Assembly: GCA_021234155.1 (NCBI GenBank) | Contig: JAJEKV010000001.1 | Span: forward strand, 30,270,177-30,334,176 | Direction of reading: 5' to 3' | Length of the DNA: 64,000 bases | DNA from: Isoetes taiwanensis | Lineage: Eukaryota; Streptophyta; Lycopodiopsida; Isoetales; Isoetaceae | Shown: positions 33,195-44,060 of the stretch, one piece after another | Position numbering within the stretch: position 1 is the stretch's first letter | How the letters are laid out: each line of letters starts with the position of its first letter | Position numbers and translations under genes: made by a program | Notes under the pieces: model-generated | What the model saw: only the letters and a program-made list of their open reading frames with translations | Databases searched by the model: none | What the model was told of the DNA's origin: nothing

Positions 33195-34930
33195 TGTTGA
33201 CCCTCAACCTGGCTAGAGAGTCAAACACAAGAAGCTAACTTGAATTTATGCTCAAGTTGGGGTTAGAACCTCCAGATCACTTAAGGTGATCAGTCTACAT
33301 AAGAATTTCTCAAAGAAAAAGCTCAAATATCAAGTATTCATACCTTTCCCAATTCAAGAATATGGTACCCTCACTCAAATTGATGTAGCACTCATAGGTG
33401 GATTGATTTCCAAGGTCAAATGCTTGTGACTTGTACAGAAAAGTTATAGGCAAGCAAGAGAGAAGATCTTGACCAAGTCTGAGTTCTAATCTGCAAAATA
33501 TTCGATCTCAAAGTTGGGTCAATTTTTGGTCAAAGTTCGATCTCAGAGTTGCAGAGGGAATTTTTGAGAGATTCCAAAACTGAGGTGAAGTATAGGTCCC
33601 AAAGATGAGGGGCATGCAATCAAATAATATTTTGGATCATTAAAACTATTCTCTTGGCACTGTTTTGTGAATAACAGTCTAAAATTGTATCAGACAGAAT
33701 GCAAAAAATGGTAACTTGAGTTTGGAATGGTTTTTTTTCGAACTTTTTGTGCACACAGGTGCAAATATGATGGGAAAAGAAGGGCAAGTGGTCATATGCA
33801 AGAAAAAATGATGGAATATCTTACTGTAAAAATGTTTGTGTGGCAAAAATACTAAAAGATCATGACAATCAACTTTTTAAGCACTTGGCAGGCAATTTTT
33901 ATTGATATGAAGGTAATACAAAATGAATAGAGGTCTCAGGATCATAAATCAATCATCAAAATATCTCAGGAGGTCATAAAATAATATCATAACAGGAATA
34001 TCAGTCCAATTTTCTCAAATCGAACTGTCGAACACTCAGATACTTCATAAATGTCTTCAGATCATGCTCATCATGTATCAATGTTGAGGTTTGATGCGTC
34101 TGGGCCTTCAGAAAGTTGTGTGTTGATCACCCCAATTATATTTTCAAATTTTTATGAATCCAGGATCTTAGGCCTTGATTATGGGTTCGTTGGGTAGCTA
34201 AGGGGCGGGAAGAGAAGATTCGGGAGGAATTTAAGGCAGAAACTGAGGCCTCTGGCCGATTCGAAGGTTTTTTTCTAAGTTTAGGGTTCATGGAATCTTG
34301 CGAGCATCTTTCGAGTATATTTCGAGATTCTGGCCTTTTAAAAAATCAATTTTCAATGGTTTAAATGGAAAAATCAACCTTTGGGTTTTGGGAATCTTCT
34401 AGGGATCTTTGAGGATGCCTTCCAAAAATTTGGGAGCATATCTGGCCTTGCCACGTGGCATAGGGCATCCTTATGGTATCTAGAATGATACCTAAGTTAT
34501 TCACCTAGGATTTTGATATTCCATAATAGGGTTTATTTTTCAAAGGCAAAGGCCAAAAAATGGGGTGGGAATATGAAATAGAAATGAGTTTATGATAGAA
34601 TAAAGGAAGGGTTGAGGAATCAAGGCAAAAAATGAGAGAAGGCATAGGGGAATGGAGATGGGAATAGTTTGGGGGCAAAAGATTCTAGATTACCATGGGG
34701 TCTTCCAAACTCTAACTTCCAATCTTCAAAAAGTATCTTCCAATCTTCTTACCCAAAATCTTATAAGCATCCTTTGACCTCAAACGAAGTATTCCTTATG
34801 GGAGTTGACCTTGAAGATTAATATCCTTTGACCTTCACACCAATGTTGACTACCAAGTTCTTCTTTGACTTAGCCTTCCTAACTTCAACATATGAACCAA
34901 CAATTAGTATGTTGCCCTTTGGGGGCAACA
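33195..34930 (-). repeat. E4 5' LTR (family B)
   Basis: On the minus strand it runs from TGTTGCCCCC with GGGCAACA (34930 leftward) to a GGTCAACA-like end at 33195. The U5 hairpin GATCAC/GTGATC and the PBS-like TGGAGGTTCTA are present near 33255-33285. It is shorter than other B LTRs (1736 bp) and more diverged. Confidence 0.85.
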
Positions 34931-35867
34931 AGGTCAAAGATTGGAAGAGCTTGGTAGTCAACATTGGTGTGAAGGTCAAAAGATGCTTACCTTCTAGGTC
35001 AACAAATGCTCAAGCCAAAAGTTCACAAGAGATTGGAAGTTTTTGGAAGACCCCATGGTGTATAGTTTCTAATTTTGGCCTTGTTTCACCTCCACTACCT
35101 CCATTTTTGCACTTTTGGCCCAATGTTGTTTTCATGTCCATTGCTCATCCCTTTGCCATGCCCACCTTATCATTTTGCCCAAGTCCTTGCCATTTCCTCC
35201 AAATACCACTATATTGGCCATTCAAAAAGACATTCAAAGCCCTATTGCAAAGTTATTATTCCCCTCTTTTGCATTTCCACCTTTATCTCCCTACTAGCCC
35301 TTTATGATTTCTTTTGCCTTATTCTTATTCCATTATGCCCTCATTGGTATATTCCCAACCTTGTCAAAAGATGCCCCAAAGATTCCCTATTCTTTTACAC
35401 GTGTGGGCAATCTTCCCTATGGTCAAAAGGTTATAACCTCTTTTAAATATTCTATGAATAAAAACCTTTGAACAATTGGCCAAGCTTTTAAAAATGGTCG
35501 AACACGGCATATACAGGGCATATTCTTGCAAAAATACGAAACTGTATTGCGAAAATTATGCGAAAATACAGCTGAAGAACCCTAGAACTGGAAATCCGGC
35601 TCGAATCATGCCTTCCCGCGCTCCATTCTCTCTGAGACCACCCTATTTTTTGATTCCGGAACCTAAGCAACAGATTAAGCCTAAATTTATTACCTAAAAT
35701 CACTGGAACCGAAATTTGAAACTATATACAGGGGAAACACAATCACGACATTTTTTAAGGCCCAGATGTACTCAAATCCGACATTGATCATTGCTGAGCA
35801 TGACCTGAACGATTCTTGAAGTTCATGAGCATTCCTCAACTGGATTTGCAAAGATCTAGTTGATATT
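34931..35867 (+). repeat. E5 5' LTR, left fragment (family B)
   Basis: Begins mid-LTR (AGGTCAAAGATTGG), about 75 bp after where a B LTR should start, because E4 inserted there. It contains CACGTGTG (35398-35405). It stops at ...GATATT where E6 inserted and continues at 46087. Short frames inside are not genes. Confidence 0.85.
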
Positions 35868-37776
35868 TGTTGCCCCCAAAAGGGCAACATGCTAATTGTG
35901 GTCTATGCATTCAAACTAGGTCAATTTATCTTAGAAGACTAGGTCAAAGTTTGGAAGAATCTTGGTATTTAACATTGATGTGGAGGTCAAGGGGAATTCA
36001 TTCTTCAAGTCAACAAGTATTCAAGGTTCAAGACTCACATGAGGTACTTTATTAGAGGTCAAAATACTTAGTCAAAGAATATGCTCTAGAAGATTCTGGG
36101 TTGTGAAGTTTGGAAGACATTGCTTGAAGTTTGGAAGTTGAAGTTTGGAAGACTCCTTTGTATGTGGTTCCATCCTTGTCATTCACCTTGCCTAGCCATT
36201 TTCTTTCCATATCCATAACCTATTTGCCCATTATCCCATGACATTTCCCCTATTTACTCTTCATGACCACTTTACACCATTGCCCTCAAAAATTGCTTTT
36301 CTTTGTCATAAACATTTACCCCACTACCCCCATTTTTTGCACTTGTGGCTCAGCATTGTACCATACCTTTAGTTCATTCCCTTATCATTGCTTTCCTTGC
36401 CATAATTGCTATCATGCCCAAGCTCTTTATCACTTCTTTCAAACATGCCATCACCTTGCCTATATATTCCTCCTTTTTCCTTATTATTTTTTGCCCCCTC
36501 AATGGTTCTTCATAATTTATTTTGCCCTCATTCTTATTCCACCATATTCCTTGTGGTATATTCCAAAAGCTTTGCTAAAAGATGCCCAAAGGATTTTCTA
36601 TCCTTCACACGTGTGGAAAATCTCCTATGGTTTAAGAATTTGTTGTTATTCCTAATACTTCCTTGGATAAATACCTTGAACCATTGGGTGAGATCTAAAA
36701 AATGGCCAAATACAGCATATACGCGACATATTCTTTCAAAAATACGAAACCGTATCGCGAAGGTTTGGCGAAAATACGGCTGAAGAACCCTAAAACTAGA
36801 AATCCGGCTCGAATCTTGCCTTCCCGCGCTCCATTCCCTCTGAGACCACCCTATTTTTGGATTCCAAAACTTAAGCAACAGATCAAGCCTAAACTTATGA
36901 CCAAAAAGCACCGAAACCAAAATTTGAAACTATATACAGAGGACATACAATCGAGACATTTTCGAAGGCCCAGAAGTGTACAAACCTTACTGTGATCATT
37001 GCTGAGCATGATTAGAAGAATTTTGGAAGACTCTGAGTACTCCCCGGTCAAGTCACAAGAGATTTGGTTGGAAATTATCTATTGAAATTTCTATTGACCT
37101 GAAGTTGATTTTGAAGTACTGAAGCATTATTACCCAACATTATTATGATTGATTTACATTCCTATCAATGAAATTCGATGCCTACTTGAAAAAATTATCT
37201 CTGTTATGATTCTTTACAATTTTTCTCTGTTCAAAATTTTACAGAAAATCCCCGAGCACCTTTGATTACTTTTGACCCATTTGCCATCAATCATTGAGGC
37301 ATCTGGCACCTATATGTCTTGAAAAATCCAAAAAATCCCACTCACAACTCGAGTTAGAAATTTTTGCACTCTGTTTTGACTATTCTTGACTGTATTTTGC
37401 CAAATCCAGCCACAAAAAATACTTTTGCTTATCCAAATGACAATTTGACCATTTGCCTATATTCCTTATCATTATTACAGCACATTTGCTTTTGAAATTC
37501 TCAAAAACTCGTTTGGCAACTCCAAAATCCCAATCTCTGATCACTGTTTTCAGATTTGACTGCTATTGACCAAATTTTGACCGCACTTTGAGCTCGAATA
37601 ACTCACAAACTATGTTTCTGACTTGGTCAGAAGCTTTACCATTGGTTACCTACAACTTTTTTGACTAGGTCTACAGTGATTGACTCAAAAAATCGATCTG
37701 CATATCAATACCACAACTGTTTTGGCAAAGGTGCCATTCCTTGTGGTTGATCCTCAAGCCAGGTTCAGGGTCAACA
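35868..37776 (+). repeat. E6 5' LTR
   Basis: 1909 bp, TGTTGCCC/GGGCAACA hairpin at 35868-35889 and end GGGTCAACA. Relative to the 3' LTR it lacks about 125 bp of U5, including the GATCAC hairpin and PBS-like copy, and has about 14 extra bp near 36722. Confidence 0.93.
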
Positions 37777-37779
37777 TTT

Positions 37780-37797
37780 TGGAGGTTCTACCGAGAT
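37780..37797 (+). promoter_or_regulatory. Primer binding site of E6
   Basis: TGGAGGTTCTACCGAGAT, 3 nt after the LTR end; tRNA-Gln type. CCTGG follows 6 nt later. Confidence 0.8.
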
Positions 37798-37819
37798 ATC
37801 TACCTGGATTTTCGAACTC

Positions 37820-39081
37820 ATGGCTCCAAAACAAAAGTTTCCAGCAGAGCAAGAACCAATGGAAGATCGGGGAGACTTGAGCCTTTGAGGAGATAGATCT
37901 CTTCCCCCTAATTTTGCAAGTGGATTACTTCAAAGCCTACCTTATCAGTTCGAGTTGAATATGCCTACTCCATTGCCTACTTTTGATTCCAGCATGAGTG
38001 CTAATACTTTCTTAAGAGTCTTTGAAGATTATTACAGGGATTTTGGCTTCAAAAAAGGATGCAAGCTATCACAATTTGAAAAGTGCTTTAAAGAGGAAAG
38101 TGAAGCTGGTGCTTGGCTGACTTATGAGAAGCTTATGGGAACCACTTCTTGGGATGACCTTGTCACCAAGTTTTTGGACAGGTTTGGAAAACGTGCTGCT
38201 CCTAAAGACCTTGTTAATGAGTTGCAAAATTTCTCCATTTATGCAGGTGAAAGTGTGAGCCAGTATAAGGAGAGATTTAGCACCTTCATGAATAGATGCC
38301 AAAAAGTTCAAGTCACTGTTCCCACACTCATTTTGGTGTCCTCCTTTATTAAAGGCTTATCTTCTAGACCAGAAATTCACAGGAAGCTTACCAAGATTCA
38401 AGCTGCAGAAGGTTTTGATTCCATCTACAAAGTTTTTGCCAAGACCACTGAATTGACCAAAATGTTTTCTATCCTACCAGAAAAACACCATAACTTTCAT
38501 CATGATCCTTTTTACCCTGATGCCACTGATGGTCCTTATGACTCTCATCATTCTGTCCCTATTTATGCTGTGCATAAAGAAAAGAAAAAAGAAGAAGCTG
38601 ATTCTCAGATTTTAGAAGTCAAGGCAGGACGACAAAGGTGGTCAAGCTTTAGCGAAGTGACCAAACAACTTGTGGAGCTCAAGGCAAAGCAAGGCAGGCA
38701 GGTAGAACTTACCCCGAATGTATTCATTGCAATAGAACTTCACATCCAGCTGACATTTGTTATTGGCAAATTCGTCCTAAATGTAAAAAGAAAGGTCACT
38801 TTGGTAGAGAATGTCCAGTCTGTGCTTTTTGCAATGAAATTGGCCATACTGACCTCAGATGCACTGTTAAAGAATATTTTGCCAAGCAAGAGAGGGAAAA
38901 GAAGTCCGAGGCAACTCCTCATGTAAGATTTTGCAGAGCCTACTAGCTCTATAAGGTTTGTACAAGCTCTGAGATGCCAAAGGCTGAAGAAGTGATGGTG
39001 GTACAAAACCAGAAGTATGGGAGATCCCCATAAACTTGCTGAGCCTACCAAGTTTGTTCGAGCATTTTAGGAGATCAGCCT
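37820..39081 (+). pseudogene. gag: E6 gag (frameshifted)
   Basis: ATG at 37820 (MAPKQKFPAEQ) matches the Gag start of E4 and E5, but TGA follows after about 22 codons. The Gag core is open from 37955 to 38926 (323 codons). CA-like motifs AWLTYEKLMGTTSWDDL and LVTKFLDRFGKR occur at residues about 40-75. The zinc-knuckle region (about 38700-38880) is read in the wrong frame because of an indel near 38640, where a Gln/Glu-coding CAG-rich stretch is garbled. The expected product continues into the 39082 frame. Confidence 0.85.
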
Positions 39082-41865
39082 TTGCCACCACCACCTATTA
39101 TGGAAGCCCCTCCTCAAGAAATAGCTCCACCTCCCCAACAAAAATATGGTAAGAAAGATCATGACTTTGATGAGTTGGATGTTTTACTAAAAAATTCCAA
39201 AGTAAGTGTGGACTTATTTACATTGTTAAAGATTGCACCTGGTTATAGGAAAAAGTTACTACAACAAACCACTTTTAGTGAAGCAGTAGCTTGTGTAGGT
39301 GTTGCAAATGCCACTAATCTTATTCTGGCCCAAAATGAGGAGGATCCAGGTGCTTTTATGTGCTCAGCAACTCTAGGAGGTTATTCTTTTTCCAATGTGT
39401 TGTTAGATGGAGGCTCACCTTTAAATATCATGCCATATCATGTTATGAAAAAATGTGGGCTCGAGATAGATAAAAGGTCATCTGTTTTGTTAAAATCTTT
39501 TTCTAATGCTAAGATAGCACCAGTTGGAATTGTGACCAAGGTCCCTATTAACACTGAAGGCATTGTTGTAGCTGCCAATTTTGTTGTTGTTGCTTTTGAA
39601 GATCTGGGAGAAGATGCAGACATATATGATCTCTTGCTGGGAAGGAGATGGATGGCTACAGTTGATGCTAGGCCAATCTGGTCTGAAGGGAGATGCACCA
39701 TTTCAAATGGCACTCAAGTGGCCACAATCTACAATCAAGATGGTTCTTATGGCTTTAATGATGAGGTACATTTTATCAAAGAAATGCTTATAGAAGAACC
39801 ACTAGGATTCTACAGTCTAGCAACTCCTAACACAAAGAAAATTGAGTTGATTCCTTTAATTAGAGAGTGTGCACTACCTTCTGAAAATGGCAGAAGAGGT
39901 TGTTTATGGTTTGATGGAGGAATATCAAAGAAGTTGAATGTAGCTTCATCTGCAGCTATATTAAAAGATACTGCCAATAAACTTTTGGCTAAGGTAGGAA
40001 GGATTTTTCCCCAAATAACTTCTAATGTAGCAGAATACAAGGCTTTGATTGCAGGTCTCCAGGAAGCTAGAGCTATGGATATTTCAATTATACATATCTA
40101 TGGGGATTCACAGTTAGTCTGCAGACAGGTAAATGGTGAATATCAAGCCAAGAATGCTGATATGGAGCTCCAGAGAAACCAGGTAATGGGAATGCTTGCT
40201 CATTTTTCCTCTTGGGAAATTACTCATATCCCAAGGGAGCAGAATTGGGAAGCTGATGCTTTGTATAGAGACACTTTGATGACTTATTTATCTGAGGGAG
40301 CTATACCAGAGGAAGATTTCGATGAGGATGAGGCTAAGGAGCTCTGTCCCATACTAGTTATAAATGCATCCCAGGAAAAGGCAATCAATGAAGTTATAAT
40401 CAACAAGCATGGCCAGGAAAGAACTCTGTTTGTGGGAGATCTTTTTGACACACAAAATAAGGAAGAAATCAATAAATTCTTTGAAGAGAGAAGTGATGTG
40501 TTTGCTTGGGATTATTCTGAGCTTATTGGTATCAAAGAGGAGGTATGTCAATTTGAAATTAAAATTAAGGAAGGGTGTAAGCCTGTCTTCCAGAAGTTAA
40601 GAAGAATAAATGCTTCACTTTTAGATCTAATCAAAGATGAATTGCATAAAATGTTGGATGCAGGTGTCATTGTAGAGATCATCAACCCTGAATGGGTATC
40701 CTGCATTGTTCCAGTGGAAAAAAAGAATGGAACTTTGAGAATTTGCATAGATTATCGAGATTTGAACAAAGCCACTATAAAAGATTGTTATCCCTTGCCT
40801 TTTTTGGAAGAAATTCTATATGCTGTTGCAGGGAAAGACATGTACTCATTTTTGGATGGCTTTTCAGGGTTCAACCAGATTAGCATCAAAGAGGAAGACC
40901 AGCCAAAGACCTCATTTATCACTCCATGGGGTACTTATGCTATGAAAAGAATGCCATTTGGCCTAATGAATGCCCCAGCTACCTTCCAAAGAGCAATGGA
41001 TGTCATTTTCAAAACTATGGCTGCTGAAGAATTTAGAGTGTATTTGGATGACCTTTGCTTGGGTTCTCATGCTAATAACCATGTGGAATTGCTTGCAAAA
41101 ATCTGTTCTTTATGCAGGACTTCAGGAGTCAATCTAAATCCAAAAAAATGCATCTTTTTTGCATCCAAAGGACAACTCTTGGGACATGAGGTATCCAGCC
41201 AAGGTATTCAAGTTGCTCAAGATAAAGTTGAAGCTCTCAAAAAACTGGTACCTCCCAAGAATTTGAAGCAGGTTAAGAGTTTCATTGGTATGACAAGTTT
41301 CCTTAGGATGTATATTCCAAATTTTGCTCATATCTTAAGTCCTATCTCTAGGTTGACCAGAATAGGGAAGTTTTCTAAATCTGAAAGCAAGCACATACCT
41401 ATCACAAGGACTCCAGAGTGCCAAGAAGCTTTTGACTTTCTTATTTTATCCATATGTGAAGCTACTCTTTTAAAAAAACCAGATTTGAGCCTGCCATTTG
41501 AGGTTTATATCACTGTTACTAAAAAGGCTATAGGTTTAGCCATTTTGCAGGATAAGCACACCATAGTTTTTGCAAGCAAGCAATGGTCTGCTCTTGAAGA
41601 AAGATATACCAGAATAGAAAAAAGTGCTGCTGCTCTCATGTTCCTCATCAATAGGCAGGGGCACCTACTTCTAAAAAGCCAAGTTCAAGTTCATATGAAG
41701 CAAAATCCAATGGGATTGCTATTTGGTAAAGCAACTAATAAACCAAAGATCCAAAGGTGGGCTTGTAAGTTGCAAAGTTATGATATTTCTGTAAAAGAGT
41801 TGCACTTGCATGAAATCCTAGCCTCTACTTGCCTTATATATTTTTTGATCATGAGGATGAATTGA
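39082..41865 (+). CDS. pol: E6 Pol: protease, aRNH, reverse transcriptase, degenerate gRNH
   Basis: 927 open codons, the clearest proof of domain order. Protease: DGGSPLN with Asp at residue 109. aRNH: Asp 278 (WFDGG), Glu 318 (AEYKAL), Asp 342 (YGDSQL) and Asp 392 (EADAL), the full catalytic set. Linker about 400-480 (DVFAWDYSEL, as before RT in Tat elements). RT: LRICIDYRDLNKA, catalytic Asp 592 (FLDGFSG), RMPFGLMNAPATFQR and YLDD from residue 654. gRNH about 805-910 reads YITVTKKAIG where an active enzyme has an Asp, and lacks the TD motif, so it is probably only structural. The first ATG is not a natural start. A small deletion near 41810 moves integrase to another frame. Confidence 0.93.
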   Translation: MPPPPIMEAPPQEIAPPPQQKYGKKDHDFDELDVLLKNSKVSVDLFTLLKIAPGYRKKLLQQTTFSEAVACVGVANATNLILAQNEEDPGAFMCSATLGGYSFSNVLLDGGSPLNIMPYHVMKKCGLEIDKRSSVLLKSFSNAKIAPVGIVTKVPINTEGIVVAANFVVVAFEDLGEDADIYDLLLGRRWMATVDARPIWSEGRCTISNGTQVATIYNQDGSYGFNDEVHFIKEMLIEEPLGFYSLATPNTKKIELIPLIRECALPSENGRRGCLWFDGGISKKLNVASSAAILKDTANKLLAKVGRIFPQITSNVAEYKALIAGLQEARAMDISIIHIYGDSQLVCRQVNGEYQAKNADMELQRNQVMGMLAHFSSWEITHIPREQNWEADALYRDTLMTYLSEGAIPEEDFDEDEAKELCPILVINASQEKAINEVIINKHGQERTLFVGDLFDTQNKEEINKFFEERSDVFAWDYSELIGIKEEVCQFEIKIKEGCKPVFQKLRRINASLLDLIKDELHKMLDAGVIVEIINPEWVSCIVPVEKKNGTLRICIDYRDLNKATIKDCYPLPFLEEILYAVAGKDMYSFLDGFSGFNQISIKEEDQPKTSFITPWGTYAMKRMPFGLMNAPATFQRAMDVIFKTMAAEEFRVYLDDLCLGSHANNHVELLAKICSLCRTSGVNLNPKKCIFFASKGQLLGHEVSSQGIQVAQDKVEALKKLVPPKNLKQVKSFIGMTSFLRMYIPNFAHILSPISRLTRIGKFSKSESKHIPITRTPECQEAFDFLILSICEATLLKKPDLSLPFEVYITVTKKAIGLAILQDKHTIVFASKQWSALEERYTRIEKSAAALMFLINRQGHLLLKSQVQVHMKQNPMGLLFGKATNKPKIQRWACKLQSYDISVKELHLHEILASTCLIYFLIMRMN

Positions 41866-43213
41866 ATACTACTGACACTTCATTTGCAGTAGCACATTTA
41901 GAAGTAACTCAGGGAGATCAAGCCCAAGGAGGATGGCAGCAACCTATTAGGGATTTTTTGCAACATGGACTCACTTCTCCAAACCTCACTCCAAATCAGA
42001 AAAGAAGACTTAAGGACAAGTGCAGACAATTCAAGCTGATAGACAATGTTCTGTGCAAAGTCAATAGGGATGGGATTTTGTTGAGATGTGTAAGTGAAGA
42101 TGAATCTACCTTAATTATTAGGGAAATGCATAAGGGTATCTGTGGGGACATTTTCTTTGGTGATACCACTGCCAAAAAGATCCTTAGGTCTGGGTATTAT
42201 TGGCCTACTGTTTTTAAAGATTGCTATGAGATCATCAAGACTTGCCATAAGTGTCAGATTTTTAGCAAAAGGATTTTATTACCAGCTGCCCTGAATCCTA
42301 TTATATCCCCAGGACCTTTTCAAATTTGGGGGTTAGATTATATTGGTCCTATTAACCCTTCTTCTACAGGTCAACATCAGCATATTATTGTGGCTACAGA
42401 CTATTTTACTAAATGGGCAGAGGCCATACCTTTGAGGCAAGCCAATGCCCTCACCACTGCAAGATTCTTACATGAGTTTGTTTGCTCTAGGTTTGGTATT
42501 CCTTTCCAGATACATTCTGATAGAGGTACTCCCTTTGTTAATGAAGTCATTACTAATTTGTTGGATATTTTGAAGGTCAAACATACCAAGAGTTCCTCAT
42601 ACTATCCTCAGGGTAATGGACAAGCTGAAGCTACTAACAAAGTGTTGAAAAACATTTTACAGAAGACAATTGAGGTCAACAAAAGGGATTGGCATATCAA
42701 AATAGTGGATGCACTTTGGGCTTATAGAGTCACCATCAAAACAGCTACAAACCATACACCTTTCAATTTGGTTTATGGCATAGAAGCAGTTCTACCAGTA
42801 GAACTCGAGCTACCTTCCTTAAGATTAGCTCATAAATTGTGCTTACCTTTTGAACATGCCTTACAGGAAAGACTGGATGCCTTGTTACATTTGGATGAGT
42901 ACAGAATGGAAGCTGAGAACACAAACTTGCTGCAAAAGGCTAAAGATCTGGCTGCATTTAAGGCTGCCCACAAAATACAAGGCACCTTTAAAAAAGGAGA
43001 GCTTGTTCTCAAATGGAACAAGTCAAAGGAGGACTCAGCTGGCAAATTTGATAACATCTGGGAGGGACCCTTTGTAGTGCTGGATCCTGCAGGTAGAAAT
43101 TCTTATTGGCTACAAGAAGTGCTTCAGGGATGTCACTGCCAAATCCTATCAACATTCTGCACCTGAAAAGGTATTGGGACCAGCATACTTGCTTGTCCCT
43201 CTTTTTACATTAA
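41829..43213 (+). CDS. pol: E6 integrase
   Basis: The 445-codon frame ends at 43166 and the family stop (TAA) is at 43211-43213 after one more small shift. The zinc finger lies at about residues 100-145 (HKGICGDIFFGDTTAKK..., CHKCQIF); its second His appears replaced (GDIFF for GGHF). DDE core: LDYIGP, HSDRGTPF, GQAEATN. The GPF-type C-terminus is WEGPFVVLDPAGRNSYWL. It integrates the cDNA and makes 5-bp duplications, matching those seen here. The changed zinc-finger His may weaken it. Confidence 0.9.
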
Positions 43214-44060
43214 AAGCTTAGAAGTTTGTAGTAGATTTAAGGTAGTTAAATCAGTTTGACTTTTGAGCATCTTTTATTTCAGCAGGCTAGATCAGTTTGA
43301 TTTTGAGCACACTACTCTAATATGATTGGTTTCATGTTTTCTAGGATGACCTGATCGGTCAAGGTATACATGATTTCAAGAACATGACTGATGTTACTAA
43401 TTACCAAGTGTCATATGCAGGAGCACCCTTCCTCCATTTTCTCATCTGTTTTTAAATAGTCCTACCATCCACTCAGCCCCTTATTCCTCTTTCATACCTC
43501 TACCAGCACTCTGCAAAGTCACCTTCACCATCATAGCAGAGTTACAAGTAATTGAGACTAATTGGTTTATGTGTTTCCATGACAGGTGCATTCTTGTTCC
43601 ATCTTTCTCATCTGTCACATTTAGTCCTACCTGCCATTTAAAACCTCTCATTCTTGTTTTCACTCCCAAGCACTCTGCAATTCATCTTTACCATCATAGC
43701 AGAGCTGCAACCTTTGAAGATCAGGAAAGGAGCATGCATACATTTTCTTGTTTTGGCGAGGCCTCAAACACTTGCACACTCACCTCATCTCCAGTTCATC
43801 ACTACACTCACTTTCTTTTCACTCACCTCATTCCATTCACAATCATTCCACCACCCTTTTGTCATACTCACATTCACTTCTACCCTTTTTTATCCATATT
43901 ATTCCCTCACCACATTCATACTCACTTCACCCACATTTGCACTTCACACTCTCACATTTCTATTTGGACACCTTGGCATAAAGTTGAAGACCCCTCTAGT
44001 TACTCATTTTTTGACATCACATGGCTGAGGGGACCAGCCTTTTTTTTCTTTTTTTTGAGA
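43214..44060 (+). repeat. E6 3' untranslated region
   Basis: Carries the two diverged units also seen in E2 (about 43418-43555 and 43583-43710), each with ACTCTGC/GCAGAG arms, then a TCAC/CATT-rich stretch. The hairpin GGCTG (44023-44027), loop AGGGGAC, CAGCC (44035-44039) lies 21 nt before the LTR. Overlapping 77-172-codon frames are compositional. Confidence 0.6.

Larger units (their letters stand above)
31330..34930 (-). mobile_element. E4, family B retrotransposon fragment, minus strand
   Basis: Reading leftward: LTR 34930-33195, spacer, PBS 33191-33174, Gag from 33153, three zinc knuckles, then protease cut at 31330 by the E2 LTR. The rest of E4 would lie beyond E2's missing left end, so E2 inserted into the E4 protease. 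E4 itself lies in the LTR of E5, whose sequence continues at 34931. Confidence 0.85.

Noticed and set aside
34860-34935. Possible terminal inverted repeat DNA transposon, since LTR-like ends face each other here
   Set aside because: The arrangement is explained by E4 (minus) inserted in the E5 LTR of the same family; no transposase or 2-9 bp duplication of a DNA transposon is seen.
36263-36783. Overlapping 120-130-codon frames in B LTRs (also 44455-44969 and 55263-55841)
   Set aside because: They recur in every B LTR, are pyrimidine-rich, and change length with single indels.
37820-38926. An intentional ribosomal frameshift between Gag and Pol
   Set aside because: E3 and E5 read Gag and protease in one continuous frame, so breaks in E6 are damage or sequence error and not a regulated shift.
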